A stretch of DNA of 64,000 nt, taken from assembly GCF_018199995.1 (NCBI RefSeq), contig NZ_CP073579.1, forward strand, positions 1,612,001 through 1,676,000, given 5' to 3'. The notes beneath the pieces are model-generated. The model saw only the letters and a program-made list of their open reading frames with translations, was not told where the DNA came from and ran no database searches. This document shows positions 18,380 to 27,141 of the stretch, in pieces (position 1 is the stretch's first letter; the number at the start of each line of letters is the position of its first letter). The translations under genes and the position numbers were made by a program. The stretch is from Photobacterium sp. GJ3. Lineage in GTDB: Bacteria > Pseudomonadota > Gammaproteobacteria > Enterobacterales > Vibrionaceae.

Positions 18380-19297
18380 TTAATGAGGTTGTGATTCCCG
18401 GCTCAATAACCCATCAATCGGGCTCATCTTACTCATCGCACTCCAGATGGCCTCGCAGGTTGCATGCAGCCGGGAATGGTAGCGATACACGTATAAATCC
18501 AGCGGGATAGGCTCTCGGGCAGATAAGATCTGCAAACGACCTGCGGCCAGTTCCTCTTTGATCGCATAATCCGGCAGCCAGCTGATCCCTTTGCCCTGCA
18601 TCACCAACGCTTTGATGAAGTCCGTCATGGATGAGGTACACACGGTGTTGTGCGTCAGCGTCCGGTTAGACCGCTGCAATGCCCGTCCCATGTAACTCTC
18701 CGGTGTGTAATCCAGGCAGGGCACGGCTTCATTTTCGGCCGGGTCAAACAGCGGTTTGCCATGTTCGTCCACCGCAGAGACGCAATACAGATAACTGCGT
18801 CCTAAATGGATGGATCGGTAAGGGGCCACCTGCAGCCGGTCTTCATAAAATGAAAACAGAAAATCGCATTTGCCATCAATCAGGAGTTTCACCGCTTCGT
18901 CAACTTCATTGGCTACCACTGAAAGCTGGGTATTCAATGCCGGGTTAAACAGGCAGGCATGCAGTTTCGGTAAGACACTGATCGCCATGGAATGCGAGGA
19001 ACTGATCCGAACGGTATGCCGGCCCAGAAATGAACTACCAGACAGGCGGTTTACTTCATCATCCAGTTGCTGCAGGATGGATTGGGCCGTGGTTTTAAAC
19101 TGTTTTCCATGCAGCGTCAGTTCAATCGGCGTTTTTCCCCGATCGATTAGATTCAGGCCCAGTTCGGTTTCAAGGGATTTAATCCGGCGACTGAAGGCGG
19201 GCTGAGTGACATTGCGAACAGCAGCCGCATGCGAAAAATTACGCAGTTCGGCCAGGGTCAGGAAATCCTGCAACCATTTCGTTTCGATATTTTTCAT
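18380..19297 (-). CDS. LysR-family regulator, HypT/YjiE-like
   Basis: 305 residues. N-terminal winged HTH with KWLQDFLTLAELRNFSHAAA and NVTQPAFSRRIKSLE, followed by the LysR co-inducer domain. The KWLxDFLTLxE start and NVTQPAFSRRI helix resemble E. coli YjiE/HypT, a hypochlorite-responsive regulator, but the resemblance alone does not establish the signal. The gene is convergent with the sulfatase and its upstream neighbour lies more than 200 bp away, so the target is unclear. Confidence 0.88.
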   Translation of the reverse strand: MKNIETKWLQDFLTLAELRNFSHAAAVRNVTQPAFSRRIKSLETELGLNLIDRGKTPIELTLHGKQFKTTAQSILQQLDDEVNRLSGSSFLGRHTVRISSSHSMAISVLPKLHACLFNPALNTQLSVVANEVDEAVKLLIDGKCDFLFSFYEDRLQVAPYRSIHLGRSYLYCVSAVDEHGKPLFDPAENEAVPCLDYTPESYMGRALQRSNRTLTHNTVCTSSMTDFIKALVMQGKGISWLPDYAIKEELAAGRLQILSAREPIPLDLYVYRYHSRLHATCEAIWSAMSKMSPIDGLLSRESQPH

Positions 19298-19510
19298 GTG
19301 AACGACAGTGAGATCGAAGGAAGCTCTGGTTCATGCAGAGCCATGAACGGATAAGATTACCAAAACCCTGACAAGGGCTGCCATCTTTATCTCGGATGTT
19401 TTTGCCGTTTTCATGAGCACTCAGCGAACTGAAAAAATCTGAATCTCTACGGGATTGTTTGTGTTAGGTTTTCAGACGAAATCTGTGAACAACAATGGAA
19501 GGAAAGCGGC

Positions 19511-19588
19511 ATGATACTGGAAGTTGCAATATTGGATGTTCTGCCTGAACAGACCGAGGCTTTTGAACGGGATGACGCAAGAGGATAA
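19511..19588 (+). pseudogene. Remnant of an antibiotic-biosynthesis-monooxygenase-like (ABM) gene
   Basis: A 25-codon frame behind a GGAAGGAAAG ribosome site. Its residues MILEVAILDVLPEQTEAFE match the typical start of small ABM-domain monooxygenases (MILEIAxxxVxPGxExxFE), then stop after seven more codons. The rest of the expected roughly 95-residue protein is not visible downstream. The assignment rests on one short stretch. Confidence 0.45.
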
Positions 19589-19729
19589 TTACAAAATATT
19601 GCGCAACTTATTGCGTAATTGCACAGAATCGGACATCAAGGTATGACAGCAGATGAATCTGGATGCATAAAACATTAAGATGACTGAAATTTCAGGGAGT
19701 TGCTGAATCGCTGTCAACAGGAGAAGGGA

Positions 19730-20104
19730 ATGGACATCAAACCAATTCACAAGGCGAGTTGCCATTGTGGTGCCGTGGAACTTGAATTGAAAATGCCCCA
19801 TGGTCTGGAAGACCCGCGTCGTTGCACTTGCTCGATGTGTCGCAAGCGCGGGGCAATTGCAGCATCGGTCCTGCTGGAAAACCTGAAGGTCGTCAAAGGA
19901 GAAGAAAACCTGACGCTTTATCAGTTCAATACCATGACCGCCAAACATTATTTCTGCAAAACCTGCGGTATCTACACCCATCATCAGCGTCGCTCAAATC
20001 CCCATCAGTTCGCCATCAATGTTGCTTGTCTGGAAGGTGTCAATCCTTACGAACTGGAACCGGTCAAAATCAATGATGGCGTGAATCATCCGTCCGATCG
20101 GTGA
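19730..20104 (+). CDS. GFA/CENP-V family zinc protein
   Basis: 124 residues from the ATG at 19730 (GAGAAGG upstream; a longer frame begins 10 codons earlier). Zinc-binding cysteines are seen as SCHCGAVEL, CTCSMCRKRG and FCKTCG, the pattern of the glutathione-dependent formaldehyde-activating enzyme-like fold. The true reaction is unknown for most members; the formaldehyde link is not well founded for them. It is a single gene with its own leader. Confidence 0.88.
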   Translation: MDIKPIHKASCHCGAVELELKMPHGLEDPRRCTCSMCRKRGAIAASVLLENLKVVKGEENLTLYQFNTMTAKHYFCKTCGIYTHHQRRSNPHQFAINVACLEGVNPYELEPVKINDGVNHPSDR

Positions 20105-20125
20105 CTGACTTGTATCGTCTTTTTT

Positions 20126-20162
20126 TGGCATTCCTGCGCAGGCGGGAAATCATAGGGAGGGC
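20126..20162. repeat. Solitary decayed half-copy of the array A palindrome
   Basis: GGCATTCCTGCGCAGGCGGGAAATCATAG aligns (with a few changes) to the opening palindrome of array A units (CATTCCCGCGAAGGCGGGAATCCATAG). No closing half is seen nearby. It lies just after the GFA stop. Confidence 0.7.
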
Positions 20163-20267
20163 GTCTTGAATCGGCAAATACACTGAATTTCATTCAGATG
20201 TAGCCTGAACATGTGAAAGCAATGACATGTCGTGACATGAAATCAGAATAAAACGAAAGGAAGCACT

Positions 20268-20642
20268 ATGGACAGTCACTTCATTAATGAAGTCAGACAT
20301 GCAGAAGCACAACTCAAACAAGCGATGCTGAGTTCAGACACAGATCAACTCTCAGTTTTACTCGCTGAGGATCTGATTTTCACCAATCATCTGGGGCAAA
20401 GGTTAACCCGTGATCATGACTTATCCGCGCATATTTCCGGCCTGGTCAATATTGATTCGATTGAAACCTCAGAAGAGTTGATTCGGCAGATCGGGACATT
20501 TGCAATCGTGAGTCTCAAAGCCGACATCAACGGACAGTATGATGGCCAGCCTGCGAATGGCTGTTTTCGTTTTACCCGGATCTGGCTGAAGAAAAACGGC
20601 AAGCTGCAAGTGAAAGCAGCACACGCCAGCATGATTGCCTGA
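20268..20642 (+). CDS. NTF2-like (DUF4440/SnoaL-type) protein
   Basis: 124 residues. The pattern of an N-terminal helix (EAQLKQAMLSSDTDQLSVLLAEDLIFTNHLGQRLTRD), central strands and the ending CFRFTRIWLKKNGKLQVKAAHASMIA fits the cone-shaped NTF2-like fold of DUF4440. Such proteins bind or transform small molecules; no catalytic residues can be assigned. An AAAGGAAG ribosome site lies upstream. The broken hydrolase follows 14 bp later, probably in one transcript. Confidence 0.75.
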   Translation: MDSHFINEVRHAEAQLKQAMLSSDTDQLSVLLAEDLIFTNHLGQRLTRDHDLSAHISGLVNIDSIETSEELIRQIGTFAIVSLKADINGQYDGQPANGCFRFTRIWLKKNGKLQVKAAHASMIA

Positions 20643-20656
20643 ACTTTGGAGGGGCG

Positions 20657-21552
20657 ATGAAAAAGTTACTGATGTTTTGCTGGCTATCCAGTGTTTCACT
20701 GGGGATTCATGCCTCGGAACCGATCACCCGGGAGGACGGTTCTGAAATCACGTATTACCTGAAAAAAGGTACAGATGACGCATTGCTGATCCTGATGCAG
20801 GGCTCGGATTGCAACAGTGTGGCTCACAATGACAACATCAATCGTCTGTTTAGTCAGGTGATGGCGCAGGCAGACATTCTGACGGTTGAAAAGTATGGCA
20901 TCAATGCGCAATTGCCTTGGAACCAGAACCCGGAACGTCAGGATTGCCCGGCGGCTTACCTCAGGTATGACTCCCCGGAGCAGCGGGTCCGGGATTACCT
21001 GAAAGTCCTTCAGACGATCCACGCAGCGCAAGGTTATCAGCGTATCGTGGTGCTTGGTGGCAGTGAAGGGGCTTTGGTTGCCCAGATGCTGGCTCAGGAA
21101 ACGGACCTGATTTCTCATGTGATTGCGCTGAACGGCGGTGGCCGCTTTTTCCTTGATGACGTGTTGTTTAATATGAAATCTCAGATGCCCCCGAGGCTTA
21201 TCCGGAAGCTGAAGCCGGGTTCCGGCAATTTGCCAGTCAGGTGATACAGAGTGATGCCATGGACCTGACGATGAGTGGACACGGCTTCCTGTGGTGGAAA
21301 ACCATGTTCACGCTGGATCAGCAGCAACTGTTATCCGCGATTGATGTGCCTGTACTTCTGATGCAGGGCGCGAAGGATACGCAGGTGGATCCGGCGGCAT
21401 TCTCGGCGATGACAGACACGCTCAAATTATCGAAACCCAATCTGATGGCAACAATTTACCCCGACCTGGATCATGGCTTCCGGGACCCGCAAGGGGAAAG
21501 TCAGGCCGGGCAAGTCGTTCGCGATATCCGTCACTGGCTGGAAGGGAAATAA
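20657..21552 (+). pseudogene. Periplasmic alpha/beta hydrolase, interrupted by a one-base frameshift
   Basis: The first frame (20657-21244) has a signal peptide and the nucleophile elbow GGSEGA; the second (to 21552) carries the acid (DTQVDP) and the catalytic His (LDHGF). The real protein of about 298 residues is recovered if one C is added to the C5 run at 21188-21192, which gives PPEAYPEAEAGFRQFASQ in continuity with VIQSDAMDL. So it is one gene, disrupted by a homopolymer deletion, real or from sequencing. Family: alpha/beta hydrolase of the dienelactone-hydrolase/peptidase type; substrate unknown. Confidence 0.82.
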
Positions 21553-21554
21553 AG

Positions 21555-22016
21555 ATGACAGAGACAATTAAAATCAGGCCCTATACCGCACAGGATAAAT
21601 CAGATTGTCTGGCCGTGTTTCAGAGCAATGCCGCGGTTTATTTTGACGCCTCGGAATACGAAGAATTCGCTGCGTTTCTGGATAGCTTTGCCTTACAGGT
21701 GCCTTATTATGTGGTGATCAAAGCCGGGCAGCTGATTGGCTGTGGCGGGGTGAGTGATGTTCAGGGTGTCAGTTATTTATGCTGGGGCATGGTACACAGG
21801 GCGCATCATGGAACAGGCGTTGGATCGTTACTCGCGCAATACCGGCTCGATTTGATTCGCGACCAGCAGTGCTCCCCGCGCGTGCAGATTGAGACTTCTC
21901 AGCATACGCAGGGTTTCTACGCCCGGTTCGGATTTGAAATCACTGAAGTGGTGCGCAATGGCTTTGGTGAAGGGATTGACCGGGTCACCATGGTGCTGGC
22001 AGAGCTCAGGAGATAA
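21555..22016 (+). CDS. GNAT-family N-acetyltransferase
   Basis: 153 residues. Motif A is partly visible in VHRAHHGTGVGSLLAQYRL, and GFYARFGFEITEVV gives the usual C-terminal part. It begins 2 bp after the stop of the broken hydrolase and ends 3 bp before the DUF2867 gene, so it is in a tight operon. Substrate unknown. Confidence 0.82.
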   Translation: MTETIKIRPYTAQDKSDCLAVFQSNAAVYFDASEYEEFAAFLDSFALQVPYYVVIKAGQLIGCGGVSDVQGVSYLCWGMVHRAHHGTGVGSLLAQYRLDLIRDQQCSPRVQIETSQHTQGFYARFGFEITEVVRNGFGEGIDRVTMVLAELRR

Positions 22017-22019
22017 AGC

Positions 22020-22529
22020 ATGAAGATTCCGAGCCAGTCCGGCATTCTCCCGTTGATTCAGGATGCATCTTTTTATGATTGTCACACGCAGCGTGTGCCC
22101 TATCAGGGACAGTCTGCTTTAGAAATCTTTTTCACGGTGGCACGAACGACGCCTGCCTGGGTGAATTTGCTGATGAAGATCAGAAATCAGGTGGTGGGTT
22201 TCGTGGGCCTGAAAAATTTGGGGGAACTTGGCGATATTGACCGCGATAAACCCTTGTCGGCCTATCAGATTGGAGACCGGGTCGGGATCTTTTCGATTCA
22301 CGCCATGTCCCATCAGGAAGTGATTGTGGAAGATCTTGATAAACATCTGAACGTGCGTGTGTCATTTTATGTTGAGCCAGATGGCGCGCAGGCGATCCTT
22401 CATGTGACCACTGTCGTCCACGTGAAAAATAGGTTAGGTAAACTCTATATGCTTTTTGTCACCCCTATGCATCGCCTGATCGTGCCCAGTTCATTAAAGC
22501 AGTTGCCAGGTGCGATGCCGAAACCTTAA
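22020..22529 (+). CDS. DUF2867-like protein
   Basis: 169 residues. Features such as ARTTPAWVNLLMKIRNQVVGFVGLK, DRVGIFSI, a long strand-rich middle and VTTVVHVKNRLGKLYMLFVTPMHRLIV near the end match the DUF2867 pattern. Function unknown for this family. It lies between two GNAT genes with short gaps. Confidence 0.65.
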   Translation: MKIPSQSGILPLIQDASFYDCHTQRVPYQGQSALEIFFTVARTTPAWVNLLMKIRNQVVGFVGLKNLGELGDIDRDKPLSAYQIGDRVGIFSIHAMSHQEVIVEDLDKHLNVRVSFYVEPDGAQAILHVTTVVHVKNRLGKLYMLFVTPMHRLIVPSSLKQLPGAMPKP

Positions 22530-22539
22530 AGAGAACGTC

Positions 22540-22992
22540 ATGGAAGTATCGATTTTAGAGAAAACAATGCAACTCGAAACCCACCCGGATATTCAGGGTG
22601 TTCTGAATGTGTTGCTGCAATTACGCCCGCAATATAATTCCGCGTCTTTGCTGGCGCAAATCACACAGCAAATGGCGCAGGGCTATCAGGTGATCTATGT
22701 GAAGTCAGCCGAACAAGTCATGGGTGTTGCCGGATTTGTTGTGACGGAAAAACTGGCTTGGGGCAAGGCAATTTATGTCGATGATCTGGTGACCGACCAG
22801 CAGCATCGCAGCAAAGGCGTCGGTGAGTGCTTGCTACAATGGCTGAAAGATTATGGCCGGGCACAGGGATGCCAGCAATTGCATCTGGACTCCGGTGTTC
22901 AGCGTTTCCCGGCGCACCGGTTTTATCTGCGTGAGGGCTTTCATATTGCCAGTCATCACTTTTCAATCACGGATTTGGAAGGAAAGGCGTGA
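22540..22992 (+). CDS. GNAT-family N-acetyltransferase
   Basis: 150 residues from the ATG at 22540, preceded by AAAGAGAA. Motif A is VDDLVTDQQHRSKGVGECLLQ and the C-terminal part is FYLREGFHIASHHF. It overlaps the GTG start of the next GNAT by 4 bp. Substrate unknown. Confidence 0.85.
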   Translation: MEVSILEKTMQLETHPDIQGVLNVLLQLRPQYNSASLLAQITQQMAQGYQVIYVKSAEQVMGVAGFVVTEKLAWGKAIYVDDLVTDQQHRSKGVGECLLQWLKDYGRAQGCQQLHLDSGVQRFPAHRFYLREGFHIASHHFSITDLEGKA

Positions 22993-23528
22993 TCATTGAG
23001 AACGCGCGTCTGTCAGAGAATTCTGCTGTGACTCTGTCAACACTGCAGCGAAAGCATATTGAGGCGCTCTTTGATTTTGAGCAGGAAAACCGGGTTTGGT
23101 TTGAGCAATCTGTGCCTCCCCGCCCGGAGAGCTATCGGCAGCTTTCCACGTTTCGCACTGAGATTGAAGCGCAGCTGTTAGAGCAAGCATTGGGGCGATA
23201 TTATTTTTTTGTGCTGGAAAATCAGGGCCGGATCGTTGGTCGGGTAAATTTATATGATCTGTCTGCAACCCGAGCAGAAGTCGGATATCGGGTCGGGCAG
23301 GCTGTGGCAGGTCAGGGGCTGATGTCAAAAGCCATTGCCTGTCTTGTGACGTTGGCCAGACAAGAACTGAAACTGAATCAACTCATCGCGAAAACGACCC
23401 TGAATAATTTGCCATCTATTGCGGTCCTGGAGAAATCGGGATTTGTCCAGACGAAGATCTGTCGGGATACCGTGACACTGAATGGAAAAACACAAAGGAT
23501 GATTTTCTTTGAGTTACCGTTGCGTTGA
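22989..23528 (+). CDS. RimJ/RimL-type GNAT acetyltransferase
   Basis: 179 residues, starting with GTG at 22989 that overlaps the previous stop (GTGA). The RimL-like pattern is RVNLYDLSATRAEVGYRVGQAVAGQGLMSKA and NLPSIAVLEKSGF. Members acetylate protein N-termini, amines or antibiotics; this one cannot be assigned. A bidirectional terminator follows. Confidence 0.85.
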   Translation: MIIENARLSENSAVTLSTLQRKHIEALFDFEQENRVWFEQSVPPRPESYRQLSTFRTEIEAQLLEQALGRYYFFVLENQGRIVGRVNLYDLSATRAEVGYRVGQAVAGQGLMSKAIACLVTLARQELKLNQLIAKTTLNNLPSIAVLEKSGFVQTKICRDTVTLNGKTQRMIFFELPLR

Positions 23529-23531
23529 GAA

Positions 23532-23556
23532 AAAACGGAAGCGCTTGCTTCCGTTT
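23532..23556. terminator. Bidirectional terminator between convergent genes
   Basis: AAAACGGAAGC / GCTTCCGTTTT stem with a 3-nt loop. It has A and T tails on both sides and can serve both the GNAT and the peroxiredoxin gene. Confidence 0.9.
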
Positions 23557-23571
23557 TGGTCAGAGGCTGAA

Positions 23572-24045
23572 TTACAGCAGTTCCAGAATGGTTTCTGCTT
23601 TACTGACTTCAAATTCTTTTGGCACTTCAACATTCAGTTGAGTCACCACACCGTTGTCGATGATCATGGCGTAGCGCTGTGAGCGCAGGCCACCGAATGT
23701 GGCTGTATCCATTTCCAGACCCAATGCTTTGGTGAAGCTGCCGTCACCGTCGGCCAGCATCAGGATTTCAGAAGCATTTTGCGCTTCGCCCCAGGCTTGC
23801 ATCACAAATGCATCGTTCACCGAGACGCAGGCAATCAGATCCACACCTTTGGCTTTCATCTGGTCGGCAAGTACCACATAACCGGGCAGGTGAGCTTCAG
23901 AACAGGTTGGCGTAAATGCACCCGGAACCGCAAACAGCACCGCTTTTTTTCCAGCGAACAGTGCTGAAACGTCATGGTGAACCATGCCATCTTGGGTTAG
24001 TTCGCTCAGGGTCGCTTCCGGCAGTTTCTGGCCTTGTTGAATCAT
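23572..24045 (-). CDS. Peroxiredoxin (Prx5 group)
   Basis: 157 residues from the ATG at 24045, the usual Prx5 length; an upstream ATG at 24060 would add five residues but overlaps the AAGGAAA ribosome site. The peroxidatic site PGAFTPTCSEAH is clear, with a second Cys in LIACVS as possible resolving residue. It reduces H2O2 and alkyl hydroperoxides in the cytoplasm. It is a single gene with its own promoter. No OxyR site was identified. Confidence 0.93.
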   Translation of the reverse strand: MIQQGQKLPEATLSELTQDGMVHHDVSALFAGKKAVLFAVPGAFTPTCSEAHLPGYVVLADQMKAKGVDLIACVSVNDAFVMQAWGEAQNASEILMLADGDGSFTKALGLEMDTATFGGLRSQRYAMIIDNGVVTQLNVEVPKEFEVSKAETILELL

Positions 24046-24176
24046 TGTTGTTTCCTTCATGGTTGAGATTCAATTCAGTCTAGTCGGTATTGGACAGAAT
24101 AAACACTGAGAAAACATAAGGGTTTCAGGTTATTATCAATCGCGATATTAATTGGTTTCAATGTTGGATACATCAA

Positions 24177-24833
24177 ATGAAAGATGCGATGAAGGAATAT
24201 CAGGCTTATCTGTTTGACCTGGATGGTACCTTGGTGAATTCCGAGCCTTTGAAAGCTCAGGCCCTCTCGATGGCTTGCAAAGATTACGGTGTGACCGTCG
24301 ATCAGAACATTTACAAAGCTGTGATGGGAGAAAATTGGGAGACTGTGACCGGCTACTTCTTCCAGCATGCGGGGATTTCTCCTTCTCTTTCCGAATTTAA
24401 CCTGCATTTCAGAACTTATTATGAAGCTTTGCTCTCAGACCAAGTTTCTCTGAACTCAGGTGCTTTGCGATATATCGAGTCATTAAGGGCGGCAGGTAAG
24501 CCCTGTGCCATTGTCAGTTCAGCCGCTTCCTGGATGGTCGAGCAAATTCTTGAGGATCTCGCAATCAATCATTTGTTTGATGTGGTGATTACGCAGGAAG
24601 ATGTTTCTAAACATAAGCCAGATCCACAAGCCTATACGTTAGCTTTGCATCAATTAGCGCTTCCCGCTACTGCTGCGGTTGTTTTCGAGGATTCCAGCGC
24701 GGGCGTCCTTGCAGGGATTCAGAGCGGATGTGATGTGATTGCTTTCGCTCATGACTTTAATGGTCAGAATGATTTCTCGCAGGCGCTGCAAGTCATTCAG
24801 AACTATGACGATTTGATGCCGGTTCAGCTGTAA
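24177..24833 (+). CDS. HAD-superfamily phosphatase (beta-phosphoglucomutase/CbbY-like)
   Basis: 218 residues. All HAD motifs are visible: FDLDGTLVNSE (nucleophile Asp and acid Asp), VSSAAS (motif II), KHKPDPQAY (motif III Lys) and VFEDSSAG (motif IV). The C1 cap between motifs I and II indicates the CbbY/Gph/Pgm type. It acts on a small phosphorylated metabolite in the cytoplasm; substrate not assignable. Alternative ATG four codons in. Confidence 0.9.
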   Translation: MKDAMKEYQAYLFDLDGTLVNSEPLKAQALSMACKDYGVTVDQNIYKAVMGENWETVTGYFFQHAGISPSLSEFNLHFRTYYEALLSDQVSLNSGALRYIESLRAAGKPCAIVSSAASWMVEQILEDLAINHLFDVVITQEDVSKHKPDPQAYTLALHQLALPATAAVVFEDSSAGVLAGIQSGCDVIAFAHDFNGQNDFSQALQVIQNYDDLMPVQL

Positions 24834-24865
24834 ACGGATACACCATAAACCAGAAAGGAAACAAT

Positions 24866-25435
24866 ATGCTGAAAACGCACAGAACCGTTCTGGAAATTTT
24901 ACCGGTAGAAGATGCCGCGTTACTGCTGGCTTATTACATCGACAATCAGGCGCACCTGGCACCTTGGGAACCTGTCCGGAATGACGATTATCTGACACTG
25001 GCGAACTGGCAAACCCAGCTCGCGGAAGCGCAATCTGCTTTTGAGGCTGGCGAAGCGTACCGTTTTGTTGCGCTGAATCATGCACGGACAGAAGTGATTG
25101 GTGTGTGTAATTTTACAGGGGTTTCCCGCGGTGCATTTCAGGCGTGTTTTTTAGGATATTCCATTGCCCGAAAATATCAGGGGCAAGGGTTGATGCAGGA
25201 AATTCTGACGGCAGGTATTCGCTATATGTTTGATGTTGTCGGGTTAAATCGGGTGATGGCAAATTATATGCCCGGGAATACCCGCAGCGGATATGTTTTG
25301 GAGAAACTCGGCTTTGAAAGAGAAGGTCATGCCAAAAGATACCTAAAGATTGCAGGTCAGTGGGAAGATCATATTCTGACGTCCAAGATCAGAGAGGATC
25401 TGAGCGGTTCGCCCGTTGGTATGAATATCGTGTGA
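24866..25435 (+). CDS. RimJ-like GNAT acetyltransferase
   Basis: 189 residues. Ribosomal-protein-acetyltransferase pattern: LGYSIARKYQGQGLMQEIL (motif A), NTRSGYVLEKLGFEREG and the terminal KRYLKIAGQWEDHILTS, close to E. coli RimJ. Good AAAGGAAA ribosome site. Possibly co-transcribed with the HAD gene 32 bp upstream. Confidence 0.87.
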   Translation: MLKTHRTVLEILPVEDAALLLAYYIDNQAHLAPWEPVRNDDYLTLANWQTQLAEAQSAFEAGEAYRFVALNHARTEVIGVCNFTGVSRGAFQACFLGYSIARKYQGQGLMQEILTAGIRYMFDVVGLNRVMANYMPGNTRSGYVLEKLGFEREGHAKRYLKIAGQWEDHILTSKIREDLSGSPVGMNIV

Positions 25436-25451
25436 GATTGCTGGTGCAGTC

Positions 25452-25547
25452 ATGCAGGGATATGAAGTGAGTGTTGAGCCAGCCCGGCTGGATTTTCAGG
25501 TGATTCACGCTTTGATTCCTGATCAAGTATTCCTTAAGGGAATGTGA
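25452..25547 (+). pseudogene. Truncated GNAT remnant
   Basis: A 31-codon frame with YEVSVEPARLDFQVIHAL, which matches the typical start of a class of GNATs (Y-x-(I/V)-S-x-D-x-x-(K/R)-L-D-x-x-x-I-H). It stops at once afterwards, and no remaining acetyltransferase domain is found downstream. Follows the RimJ-like gene directly. The region 25548-25719 shows nothing further. Confidence 0.5.
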
Positions 25548-25719
25548 GGTCGCTTCGTAAAACGCAACGTTTGACTTTGATTGACGCACTTCAATGCGTT
25601 CGCATGCACATAATGAATCTGTGTGAAGCGGGATTCCGGCATGCTGTGAACGCAATGAGGGTGCTGTATTTTGATGGGTTCACGTCACTGCCGATGTCAA
25701 CATAGATAGAGATCAGAAG

Positions 25720-27012
25720 ATGTGTGCTTTCAATCTTTGGAAAACTGAGGTCTTCCGGCATGGTGTGTTCTTGGCGATGCTGCTGAGCGGCTGTAATGCG
25801 GATTATCAGCCTGTTGTGCCTGAATCGACGAATACCAACACAGTGGTCTGGCAAACCACTTACGCCTATCCGATTGTCGATACGGACCAGAGTCGTTGTT
25901 ATCACTCGGAAACCGGGGCGGAAATCCGATGCGCTGGTGCCGGGTATGATGCGGATTATCAGGGAAACCAGCCAAGCTATACCACCAGCAGCGATGGCCG
26001 GACCGTACTGGACAATGTGACCGGGCTGCGCTGGACCCAAAGTACGGACGTGAATCGCAGTGGCTCGGTCGATGAGGACGACCTGTTGTCGCAGTCAGCC
26101 GCGGTTCATTATTGCCAGACGCTCAGGCTGGGGGGGTACCGCTGGCGGCTGCCAAACGTCAAAGAAGCCTATTCACTGATGTTATTCAGCGGGAAAGACG
26201 CCAGCACAGCTTTGGGCACTGAACCCACAGGATTGACGCCTTTTCTCGCGCCTGAGTTCGACAGGGCCTTTGGTGTCCGTGCCGGAGAACGATGGATGGA
26301 TGCGTCCTATGCGACCGGGACGCTTTACGTGTCGACCACGATGCATGGTGACGCCACCCTGTTTGGCGTCAATTATCTTACCGGACGGATCAACGGTTAT
26401 CCGGCCGCGCGGACAAAATTCTACGTGCGCTGTGTTACCGGGAATACGCTGTACGGACAGAACAGCTTTTTCGACAATGGCAATGGAACGATCACGGACC
26501 AGGCCACCGGGCTGATGTGGGAGCAAAACGATCACAGCAGCCGCGACTGGGACCACGCGATTGAAATCTGTGAATCTGCAACCACAGCAGGGCAAACGGA
26601 TTGGCGCATGCCGAATGTGAAAGAGTTACAGAGTCTGGTCGACTATACCCGCTCGCCGGATACAGATGGCGACGCTGCGATTGATGTGTTGTTTCATTCA
26701 ACCGCCATCCTGAATGAGGCCGGACTGCCTGACTGGGGATATTACTGGGCTTCCACCACGCATGTGGATCAGCACAATCGTGGCACGCGCGGAACCTATC
26801 TCGCGTTTGGCAGAGCCTTGAGCTTTTTGTCGCTGAATCTGCTGGATGCACACGGAGCGGGCGCGCAGCGGAGTCATCAGAAACTGGATGTGCGCCATGC
26901 CGCCGGGATTGGCGTGTTCAATCTGGGGGCGGGGCCCTTTAACTTTCTGGGGGCAAGCGGGGAGATTCTCCGGGGTAAGAATCAGGTGCGTTGTGTCCGG
27001 AACGTTGGCTGA
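25720..27012 (+). CDS. DUF1566-domain lipoprotein (two Lcl-type repeats)
   Basis: 430 residues. N-terminal lipoprotein signal with lipobox LLSGC, so probably anchored in the outer or inner membrane. Two copies of the DUF1566 (C-lectin-like Lcl) module: TGLRWTQ ... WRLPNVKEAYSLM (about 105-225) and TGLMWEQ ... WRMPNVKELQSLVDYTR (about 265-425). A DVNRSGSVDEDD segment between looks like an EF-hand or dockerin-type calcium loop. Surface attachment or carbohydrate binding is inferred from the Lcl fold; no partner genes nearby. Confidence 0.83.
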   Translation: MCAFNLWKTEVFRHGVFLAMLLSGCNADYQPVVPESTNTNTVVWQTTYAYPIVDTDQSRCYHSETGAEIRCAGAGYDADYQGNQPSYTTSSDGRTVLDNVTGLRWTQSTDVNRSGSVDEDDLLSQSAAVHYCQTLRLGGYRWRLPNVKEAYSLMLFSGKDASTALGTEPTGLTPFLAPEFDRAFGVRAGERWMDASYATGTLYVSTTMHGDATLFGVNYLTGRINGYPAARTKFYVRCVTGNTLYGQNSFFDNGNGTITDQATGLMWEQNDHSSRDWDHAIEICESATTAGQTDWRMPNVKELQSLVDYTRSPDTDGDAAIDVLFHSTAILNEAGLPDWGYYWASTTHVDQHNRGTRGTYLAFGRALSFLSLNLLDAHGAGAQRSHQKLDVRHAAGIGVFNLGAGPFNFLGASGEILRGKNQVRCVRNVG

Positions 27013-27141
27013 ATGGTGCCCGGTCACTCGATTTTCGGCAGGGGATGTCTGGCCTTGTTTGGTGTTGTCTGTTTTGGTGCGCAGGCGAGCTCCTGTATAC
27101 TCGGTGCCTAATACTCTCTGACAATCTGAAGTACACAGCTC

